A stretch of DNA of 19,926 bases, from NCBI GenBank assembly GCA_903834645.1, contig CAILKA010000525.1:1-19926 (forward strand). The letters run 5' to 3'. Below the pieces are notes generated by a model that saw only the letters and a program-made list of their open reading frames with translations, was not told where the DNA came from and ran no database searches. Origin of the DNA: an uncultured beta proteobacterium (GTDB taxonomy: Bacteria > Pseudomonadota > Gammaproteobacteria > Burkholderiales > Burkholderiaceae_C). The position numbers and the translations under genes were made by a program. Within the stretch, counting starts at the first letter, position 1; each line of letters opens with the position of its first letter. This document shows, one piece after another, positions 13,696-19,926 of this stretch.

Positions 13696-16600
13696 CGCGC
13701 AGTCTCCACCACCGGCCGGGCCGGAAGGCGACGTCGCAGCGACCGCTGCAGGAAGGCAATCGCGTCATCGACGTAGGTGTAGAGCACGGGTATCACGAGC
13801 AGGCTCAGGAAGGTGGAAGTGATGAGGCCGCCGATCACGACGATGGCCATCGGGGAACGGAAGCTCGGGTCCACGCCCAGGCCGATGGCGATGGGCACCA
13901 TGCCCGCCGCCATCGCGATGGTCGTCATCACGATGGGGCGTGCGCGCTTGCGGCAGGCATCGATCACGGCCTCCATCCGCGGCAGGCCGTGGTCGCGCCG
14001 GGCGATGATCACGTAATCCACCAGCAGTATGGAGTTCTTGGTGGCAATGCCCATGAGCATGATCAGGCCGATCATGCTGGGCATCGACAGCGCCGTGTGC
14101 GTGACGAAGAGCGCCAGGAACGCGCCCGGGATCGAGAGCACCAGCGCCCCGAGGATGGTGGCGGGCTGCACGAAGTCCTTGAAGAGCAGCACCAGCACCA
14201 CGTAGATGCACAGCACGCCCGTGAGCATGGCCAGGCCGAAGCTCGCGAAGAGCTCGCCCATCGCCTCGGCGTCGCCGATCTCGGTGCGGATCACCCCCGG
14301 CGGCATCTGGGTGAGGCTCGGCAGCGCGAGCGCCGCGTCCTTCACCGCGCCCAGAGGCTGCTGGTTGAGCTCGATCTCGAAGTTCACGTTGCGCTGGCGG
14401 TTGTAGCGGTCGATCGAGGCTGGGCCGGAGTCGATCGAGAGCGTGGCCACATTGCCCAGCGGCACCGGTCCGTTGCGTCCCGGCACCGGCAGGCGCGCCA
14501 GCAGCGCGGGGTCGGTGCGCGCGTCGGCGGGCAGCCGCACGACGATGGGCACCTGGCGCTGGCTCAGGTTGAGCTTGGCCAGGCCCTGGTCGTAGTCGCC
14601 CGCGGTGGCGATGCGCAGCGTGTCGGCGATGGCCTGCGCCGTCACGCCGAGGTCGGCCGCCCGCGCCGCATCGGGCCGCACGATGAGCTCGGGGCGCAGC
14701 AGGCTCGAGCTCGAGGTGACCGCGCCGATGCCCGGCAGCGAGCGCAATTCGCGCTCCACCACCGCCGCGTGCGCGGCCAGCGTCGCTCCGTCCTCGCTGG
14801 CCAGCACCAGCACGTACTTCTCCGAGCTCTGCCCGAAACCCACCTTCACGCGTGCCCCGGGCAGCGCCACCAATGCATCGCGCAGCTGCGCCTCGATGGC
14901 CTGCTTGGTCAGGCCTGGGCGCTCGGTGCGATGCGTCATGTTGATCGTCAGCGTGGCCTTGGTCACCTCGGGCAGCGCCGCCCCGGGCGTGAAGGTGTCC
15001 GCGCCCGTGCTGCCCGCGCCGACGGCGGTGTAGACCATCTTCACGTGCGGGTTCTGCTGCACGATCTCGCGCGCCCGCTCGGCGGCCTGCAGGGTCTGGG
15101 CGTAGGTGCCGCCCGGGGGCAGCGTCACCGTGACCTGTGTCTGACTCAGGTCGTCCGGCGGCAGGAAGCCGGTGGGCAGGTAGCTCACCAGGCCGAAGGA
15201 GCCGACGAAGAAGACCGCTGTGGCAAGCAGCGTCACGACGCGGTGACGCAGGCACCACGCGGCCCAGCCCGCGTAGCGCTCGAGCCAGCGTGGCTCGCGG
15301 TGCTCACCCCGCGGGGGGCGCAGCAGGTAGGCCGCCATCATCGGCGTGAGCATGCGGGCCACCACGAGCGAGAAGAAGACGGCAATCGCCGCCGTCCAGC
15401 CGAACTGCACGAAGAACTTGCCCGGCACGCCAGCCATGAAGGCCGTGGGCAGGAACACCGCGATCAGCGTGAAGGTGGTGGCGATCACCGCCAGGCCGAT
15501 CTCGTCGGCCGCCTCCATTGCCGCCTGGAAGGGCGTCTTGCCCATGCGCAGGTGGCGCATGATGTTCTCGATCTCGACGATCGCGTCATCCACGAGGATG
15601 CCCACCACGAGCGACAGGCTCAGCAGCGTCACCACGTTGAGCGAGAAGCCGAAGAGGTAGTGCATCACCGCGAAGGCCGGCATGATCGACAGCGGCAGGG
15701 CGGTGGCCGCCACGAGCGTGGCGCGCCAGTCACGCAGGAAGAGCCACACCACCAGCACCGCCAGCAGCGCGCCCTCGAGCAGCAGGTACATGCTGCCCTC
15801 GAAGTTCTCGACAGTCGGGTCGACGAAGTTGAAGGCCTCGGTGAACTGCATGTCGGGGTGCTCGGCACGCAGCTGCTGAAGAGCCACGCGCACGCCCTCG
15901 GCCACCGCCGTCTCGCTCGCGCCACGCGAGCGCACGATCTCGAAGCCCACCACGGGCTTGCCGTTCAGCAGTGCGCCGCTGCGACGCTCGGCCACCGTGT
16001 CGGTGACGGCAGCCACCTGGTCGAGCCGGATACGCCGGCCCTGCGCGTCGCCGGGCAGCGCGATCTCCATGCGCGCCAGCTCCTGGGCGCTGCGCACGGT
16101 GGCGATGGTGCGCACGCTCTGCTCGGCACCACCCAGGTCGGTGCGACCGCCGGGGGCGTCCTGCTGCACCGCGCGCAGCTGGCGCGAGACTTCAGCCGCG
16201 GTGATGTTGAGCGCCAGCAGCCGCGCCGGGTCGAGTTCGACGCGCACCTCGCGCGTGGCCCCGCCCACGCGCGAAACCGCGCCCACGCCGCGCGCAGCGA
16301 GCATGGCCTTCGTGACCGTGTTGTCGACGAACCACGACAGCGCCTCCTCGTCCATGCGCGAGGAGGCCACCGTGTAGGTGAGGATGGGCGCGCCGGCCAG
16401 GTCGAGCTTGGTGATGACGGGGTCGCGCACGTCGGCCGGAAGGTCGGCGCGGATGCGCGAGACGGCCGAGCGCACGTCGTCGAGCGCCTCCTGCGTCGCA
16501 CGCTCCAGGCGGAACTCCACCGTCACCTGCGCCACGCCGTCCTGCACCTTCGTGTAGAGGTTCTTCACCCCCTGGAGCGAGGCCACCGCGTTCTCGATCT

Positions 16601-16796
16601 TGCGCGCGACCTCGGTCTCCATCTGCGCCGGCGCGGCACCGGGCAGGCTCGCGCTGACGACGACCGTGGGCAGGTCGATGTCGGGGAACTGCTGGATCTT
16701 CATGGCCCGAAAGCCGAGCAGGCCTGCCACCGTGAGCAGGACGAAGAACATCACCGACGGGATCGGGTTGCGGATGCACCAGGCCGAGACGTTCAC
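13692..16796 (-). CDS. RND multidrug efflux permease, hydrophobe/amphiphile (HAE1) type
   Basis: This 1034-residue inner-membrane pump exchanges drugs for protons together with a periplasmic adaptor and an outer-membrane channel. The architecture is two repeats of one transmembrane helix, a large periplasmic loop and five further helices. The first helix starts at PSVMFFVLLTVAGLLGF (13-29). The proton-relay aspartates are in VVGILVDDAIVEIENI (D403, D404). The second half shows LVIPVLYTYVDD near the C-terminus. Length is typical of the AcrB/MdtB/MexB group. The start codon is GTG at 16796 and overlaps the adaptor stop as GTGA. The first residues (VNVSAWCIRNPIPSVMF) fit the family. No TolC-like gene or local regulator is visible, so the outer-membrane partner must come from elsewhere. 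The drug range cannot be told from sequence. Confidence 0.94.
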   Translation of the reverse strand: MNVSAWCIRNPIPSVMFFVLLTVAGLLGFRAMKIQQFPDIDLPTVVVSASLPGAAPAQMETEVARKIENAVASLQGVKNLYTKVQDGVAQVTVEFRLERATQEALDDVRSAVSRIRADLPADVRDPVITKLDLAGAPILTYTVASSRMDEEALSWFVDNTVTKAMLAARGVGAVSRVGGATREVRVELDPARLLALNITAAEVSRQLRAVQQDAPGGRTDLGGAEQSVRTIATVRSAQELARMEIALPGDAQGRRIRLDQVAAVTDTVAERRSGALLNGKPVVGFEIVRSRGASETAVAEGVRVALQQLRAEHPDMQFTEAFNFVDPTVENFEGSMYLLLEGALLAVLVVWLFLRDWRATLVAATALPLSIMPAFAVMHYLFGFSLNVVTLLSLSLVVGILVDDAIVEIENIMRHLRMGKTPFQAAMEAADEIGLAVIATTFTLIAVFLPTAFMAGVPGKFFVQFGWTAAIAVFFSLVVARMLTPMMAAYLLRPPRGEHREPRWLERYAGWAAWCLRHRVVTLLATAVFFVGSFGLVSYLPTGFLPPDDLSQTQVTVTLPPGGTYAQTLQAAERAREIVQQNPHVKMVYTAVGAGSTGADTFTPGAALPEVTKATLTINMTHRTERPGLTKQAIEAQLRDALVALPGARVKVGFGQSSEKYVLVLASEDGATLAAHAAVVERELRSLPGIGAVTSSSSLLRPELIVRPDAARAADLGVTAQAIADTLRIATAGDYDQGLAKLNLSQRQVPIVVRLPADARTDPALLARLPVPGRNGPVPLGNVATLSIDSGPASIDRYNRQRNVNFEIELNQQPLGAVKDAALALPSLTQMPPGVIRTEIGDAEAMGELFASFGLAMLTGVLCIYVVLVLLFKDFVQPATILGALVLSIPGAFLALFVTHTALSMPSMIGLIMLMGIATKNSILLVDYVIIARRDHGLPRMEAVIDACRKRARPIVMTTIAMAAGMVPIAIGLGVDPSFRSPMAIVVIGGLITSTFLSLLVIPVLYTYVDDAIAFLQRSLRRRLPARPVVETAR

Positions 16797-17902
16797 TTGT
16801 CGACCACCTTCACCGTGTCGCCGTCGGCCAGGAAGCCCGCGCCGCTGGCCACCACGCGGGCGGAGGGCTCCAGACCCGAGGTGACCTCCACGCGCTCGCC
16901 GACCCGCCGCCCGATGCCGACCTTGGTCTGGGCCACACGCTGGTCGGGACCGATCCGGAACACGTAGGCAAAGCCCTCGCGCATCACCACCGCCGACTGC
17001 GGCAGCGTGAGCGCGGAGGAGGCGCCCGTCTCGAATTCACCCCGCGCAAAGGTTCCCGCACGCAGGCCCGGTGCCCCGGGGAGATCCACGTAGACGAGGC
17101 CATTGCGCGAGGCCGCATCCACCGTGGGCGCAACCATGCGCAGCCGCCCCGTGACGGTCGCGGCGCCAGTGGCCTGCACGCGCACCGACTGGCCCGCGCG
17201 CAGCTGAGCCAGGTCGGCCGCCGCGACCTCGGCACGCCACTCGAGCCGCCCCTGGCGGATGAGCCGGAAGAGCTCCTGGCCGGGCGGCACCACGGCGCCA
17301 ACGGTGGCCGAGCGTGTGCTGATCACGCCATCGTCGGGCGCCAGCACCTGGAGCTGCTTCTCGCGCAGCTCCTGCAGCTGCAGCGCCGCGCGCTGGGCCT
17401 GCAGCCGCGCCTGTGCGGTGCGCTCCGCGGTGAGCGCCTGCTGAACCTGCTCGGTGCTCAGCACCCCCGTGGGCTGCAGCTCGCGCGCGCGCTGGGCCTT
17501 GGCCGCCATCTCGGCGAGCACGGCCTCGGCCTCGGCCAGCCCGGCGCGGGCCAGCGCCACGTCGGCCTGCACGAGCTCGCCCGCGAACACCGCCAGCACC
17601 TGCCCGCGCTTGACCGCGTCACCGACGCCGGCACGCACCTCGACCAATCGCCAGGGCCCGCCCTCTGCGCCAATCAGCGCCTCCTGCCACGGGTGCACGG
17701 TGCCATTGGCCGGGATGCGCATCGGCAGATCGGCGCGCTGCGGCTGGGCCAGCGTGACCGTGAGGGCGGCCCGGGCGGGCGCACGCGTGCCCTCGGGCTG
17801 GGCGGAGGCACGCCCGTGCCACGTGCAGGCCAGGGCAAGGACAAGGGAAAGGGTCGGGGCAGCCAGGGCAGGCCAGGCGGCTGCGGGGCGGAAGACGGTC
17901 AT
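16793..17902 (-). CDS. RND efflux periplasmic adaptor (membrane fusion protein)
   Basis: The 369-residue protein has a signal peptide (hydrophobic 11-26, likely cleavage after ASA at 32-34; the single cysteine C26 is not in a good lipobox). The mature part has the order expected for this family: a beta-barrel edge and lipoyl-like half (NGTVHPWQEALIGAEGG, VGDAVKRGQVLAVF), an Ala/Gln/Glu-rich helical hairpin (about 110-185), the second lipoyl half (VLAPDDGVISTRSATVG), a beta-barrel domain and a C-terminal membrane-proximal domain. It bridges the permease encoded immediately downstream (four-base overlap) and an outer-membrane channel. It is encoded 48 bases after the chpA-like gene on the same strand. 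No clear Shine-Dalgarno precedes its ATG. Confidence 0.93.
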   Translation of the reverse strand: MTVFRPAAAWPALAAPTLSLVLALACTWHGRASAQPEGTRAPARAALTVTLAQPQRADLPMRIPANGTVHPWQEALIGAEGGPWRLVEVRAGVGDAVKRGQVLAVFAGELVQADVALARAGLAEAEAVLAEMAAKAQRARELQPTGVLSTEQVQQALTAERTAQARLQAQRAALQLQELREKQLQVLAPDDGVISTRSATVGAVVPPGQELFRLIRQGRLEWRAEVAAADLAQLRAGQSVRVQATGAATVTGRLRMVAPTVDAASRNGLVYVDLPGAPGLRAGTFARGEFETGASSALTLPQSAVVMREGFAYVFRIGPDQRVAQTKVGIGRRVGERVEVTSGLEPSARVVASGAGFLADGDTVKVVDK

Positions 17903-17920
17903 CGAGGGCGGTCCGGGAGA

Positions 17921-17938
17921 GGCCGGCAGGCGCCGGCC
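17921..17938 (-). other. Hairpin between chpA-like gene and efflux operon
   Basis: GGCCGGC and GCCGGCC flank a four-base loop, a perfect 7-bp stem of only G and C, in the 48-base gap between the chpA-like stop and the adaptor start. It could slow or partly end transcription entering the efflux genes. The following minus-strand bases are C-rich, with no T tract, so it is not a standard intrinsic terminator. Confidence 0.35.
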
Positions 17939-17950
17939 AAACCCGATAGC

Positions 17951-19926
17951 TTAGCGGGGTACGGGAAACCCCGTATGACGCGCCACCAGCTCCAGAAGTT
18001 CCCGTTCGACGAAGGGCTTGCCCAGGTAGTGGTCCACGCCCAGCGCGACCGCGTGGTCACGGTGCTTCTGCGCGATGCGCGAGGTGATGATCACCACCGG
18101 CAGGTCGGCAAAGCGCGGATCGGCGCGAAGGTTGCGCACCAGGTCGAAGCCGTCCATCCTGGGCATCTCCAGGTCTGACAGCACCATCGCGGGCTTCTCC
18201 TCGGTGATGCGCTCGAGCGCCTCCAGGCCATCCTTGGCCACGGCCGTGCGGTATCCCTCACGCAGCAGCAGCCGCTGCGTGACCTTGCGCACCGTCAGTG
18301 AGTCGTCGACCACCAGCACCAGCGGCCCGGTGGGCTCTCTCGTGACTGCAGCCTCTCCACCCTCGGCAGTGGCCACGCGCTGGCGCTCGCGCGCCTGCAG
18401 GCCATGCATCGCAGCCAGCCCCACCGGGTTGTAGATCGGCACCATCTCGCCGCTGGCCAGCACCGTCATGCCCGCCAGGCCGGGCAGCCGGGCCAGCTGC
18501 GGCCCGAGGTTCTTCACCACCACCTCCTGGTGGCCGAGGATGTCGTCGACGAAGAGGGCCATGCGCTGCGAAGCGCTGCGCAGCACGACCACGCGCGGCG
18601 CGCGGCCCACGACGCTCGGACGCGCCGGCCCCTCGAGCAGCGCGCCGAGCCAGTAGAAGGGGATGGTGCCGCCGGCCTCGCCGTCAGGGAGCGTGCCGGT
18701 GTCGCAGGCACGCTCGATGTCGCCGGGCGTGACACGGCGCACGATCTCGACGATGGTCGAAGGCACGGCCACCGTCGATTCGCCCAGGCGCAGCAGCACG
18801 GCCTGCGTGATGGCCGTGGTCAGCGGCAACGTGATGCGCACATGCGCGCCCTGTCCCGGCCGGCTGGTGAGCTCGATGCGTCCGCCCAGCGCCAGCACCT
18901 CGGCGCGCACCACGTCCAGCCCGATGCCGCGGCCAGCCAGCTCCGTCACGCCGCGCGCCGTGGACAGCCCCGGGCTGAACACGAGCTCGGCCAGCGCCGC
19001 ATCGTCGGGATCGTCGTCCGGGCCGATGAGACCGGTGTCGAGCGCGCGGGCGCGGATGGCCGCGTAGTCCAGGCCACGCCCGTCGTCATCCACCGTGATG
19101 ACGACCTCGTTTCCGGCCTGCTCCAGCGCGATGTGCACCAGACCCATGGCCGGCTTGCCGGCGGCGCCGCGCTGGGCCGGCGGCTCGATGCCGTGCACGA
19201 CACAGTTGCGCACGAGGTGTTCGAAGGGCGCACCCATGCGGTCGAGCACACCGCGGTCGAGCTCGATGGAAGCGCCATCGAGCTGGAGCCTCACCTGCCG
19301 ACCCGTCTCGCGCGCGGCCTGACGGGCCACGCGGTGCAGCCGGTCGGCAATCGACTCGAACTCCACGAGCCGCGTGCGCAGCAGGTCGTCCATGAGAGCG
19401 CGTGCGGCCTGCGCCTGGGCCGCCAGGCCGTCCTCGGCGCCCTGCACCCCGACCGTGAGACCACGCTGGATGGTGGCGATGTCGTCCAGCGACTCGGCCA
19501 TCATCCGCACGAGCTCCTGGAAGCGGGTGTAGCGGTCCAGCTCGAGCGGGTCGAACTGTGGCTCGCCCGTGACCGGGCCTGGGCGCGAACGCGGAGCCCG
19601 CCCCTCGCTGTGCGACTCCAGGTCGCGCAGCTGGCGGCGCAGCCGCTCCAGGTTGTCGGCCAGGTCCGCCAGCGAACCCTTGAAGCGGGCCACCTCGCTC
19701 TCGATCGTCGAGCGCGCGGTACCGACTTCGCCGGCCTGGTTGAAGAGCCGGTCCATCAGCTCGGCGCGCACACGCACCATCGCACGCATCGGCAGGGCCG
19801 CGCGGCCCAGCGCGGGCACTTCCGGGGCGGCTGGCGCTGCGCCAGCGTCGACCTGTACCTGGGGCGCGGGCGGCACCGGCACCGGCACCGGCACCGGCAC
19901 CGGCACCGGCACCGGCACCGGCACCG
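17951..19926 (-). CDS. chpA: ChpA/PilL-type hybrid chemotaxis histidine kinase, C-terminal part (cut by right edge)
   Basis: The frame is open to the window edge, so about 657 C-terminal residues are visible. The order is: a Pro-Val repeat linker, a helical dimerization segment (MRVRAELMDRLFNQAGEVG onward), a CheA-like ATPase domain (HLVRNCVVHGIE, DDDGRGLDYAAIR, GRGIGLDVV, GQGAHVRITLPL), a CheW-like domain, and a C-terminal receiver with VVDDSLTVR, phosphoacceptor in VLSDLEMPRMDGFDLV and the lysine in LGKPF. This layout, with a receiver after the CheW-like domain, fits ChpA/PilL of the type IV pilus chemosensory system, whose N-terminal phosphotransfer domains would lie beyond the edge. The role would be to control twitching motility or cAMP. 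A CheA-receiver hybrid of another cluster is possible. The start codon is not in the window. Confidence 0.85.
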   Translation of the reverse strand, partial: VPVPVPVPVPVPVPVPVPPAPQVQVDAGAAPAAPEVPALGRAALPMRAMVRVRAELMDRLFNQAGEVGTARSTIESEVARFKGSLADLADNLERLRRQLRDLESHSEGRAPRSRPGPVTGEPQFDPLELDRYTRFQELVRMMAESLDDIATIQRGLTVGVQGAEDGLAAQAQAARALMDDLLRTRLVEFESIADRLHRVARQAARETGRQVRLQLDGASIELDRGVLDRMGAPFEHLVRNCVVHGIEPPAQRGAAGKPAMGLVHIALEQAGNEVVITVDDDGRGLDYAAIRARALDTGLIGPDDDPDDAALAELVFSPGLSTARGVTELAGRGIGLDVVRAEVLALGGRIELTSRPGQGAHVRITLPLTTAITQAVLLRLGESTVAVPSTIVEIVRRVTPGDIERACDTGTLPDGEAGGTIPFYWLGALLEGPARPSVVGRAPRVVVLRSASQRMALFVDDILGHQEVVVKNLGPQLARLPGLAGMTVLASGEMVPIYNPVGLAAMHGLQARERQRVATAEGGEAAVTREPTGPLVLVVDDSLTVRKVTQRLLLREGYRTAVAKDGLEALERITEEKPAMVLSDLEMPRMDGFDLVRNLRADPRFADLPVVIITSRIAQKHRDHAVALGVDHYLGKPFVERELLELVARHTGFPVPR
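19872..19926 (-). repeat. Nine or more perfect GGCACC hexamers in the chpA-like gene, reaching the window end
   Basis: Nine consecutive exact copies of GGCACC fill 19872-19925 and the next base continues the pattern, so the array is open-ended here. On the coding strand it reads GTGCCG repeated, encoding a Val-Pro chain in the linker before the dimerization domain. Each unit is two codons, so copy-number change keeps the frame. Confidence 0.95.

Noticed and set aside
13182..16967. Very long plus-strand open frame (1261 codons) opposite the RND permease and hydrolase
   Set aside because: It is antisense to well-supported genes, is full of Arg, His and Gly runs typical of shadow frames in GC-rich DNA, and shows no recognisable domain.
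17955..17973. Intrinsic terminator formed by CGGGGT and ACCCCG at the end of the chpA-like gene
   Set aside because: The 6-bp stem lies within the last codons of the gene and is not followed by a T tract.
19922..19924. Start codon of the chpA-like gene at 19924 (GTG)
   Set aside because: It is one of the repeated GTG codons of the Val-Pro array; the frame continues past the window and the N-terminal phosphotransfer domains are missing.

Overview
The window is very GC-rich, gene-dense chromosomal DNA. Protein content and gene order point to a betaproteobacterium of the order Burkholderiales, probably Comamonadaceae-like. The pointers are a BioC-like methyltransferase divergent from comF-trmL, a yqgE-ruvX-pyrR-pyrB-pyrC'-acyltransferase cluster, and a ChpA-type chemosensory kinase. 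This placement is inference from recognised proteins, not a database match. There are 18 protein-coding loci. Two are cut by the window edges and one is interrupted by an in-frame stop. I found no tRNA, rRNA, CRISPR array, insertion sequence or prophage gene, and no gene-free stretch longer than about 120 bases.

Left part (1-4800). A methyltransferase gene runs off the left edge and is divergent from comF-trmL. These converge on a minus-strand cluster, rhodanese-grxC-secB-gpsA, which has the same order as Escherichia coli yibN-grxC-secB-gpsA. It serves redox balance and sulfur handling, protein export and phospholipid precursor supply. The glycolytic mutase gene gpmA is divergent from it across a short AT-rich promoter region.

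Middle (4850-11104). Seven minus-strand genes form one tightly packed unit: yqgE, ruvX, pyrR, pyrB, a dihydroorotase homologue lacking most metal ligands (pyrC'), a PlsC-type acyltransferase and a thymidine/AMP phosphorylase-family gene. Several neighbours overlap by 4 to 14 bases. The core makes carbamoyl aspartate for pyrimidines and probably includes a non-catalytic subunit. The last gene would add nucleoside or nucleotide phosphorolysis.

Right part (11159-19926). The deoxyribodipyrimidine photolyase gene phrB reads as a full-length protein except for one TGA at 12374-12376, where the family has tryptophan. This is the strongest anomaly in the window. Then come three minus-strand genes joined by 4-base overlaps: an RND efflux adaptor, an RND permease and a Tat-exported alpha/beta hydrolase. 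The window ends inside a chpA-type hybrid kinase whose visible N-terminal part is an in-frame hexanucleotide repeat encoding Pro-Val.

Most of the window is housekeeping. I do not see a convincing undescribed system. The observations worth following are the phrB stop codon, the phosphorylase in the pyrimidine operon, the hydrolase coupled to the pump, the two 9-copy hexanucleotide repeats inside coding sequence, and the tail-less GpmA.
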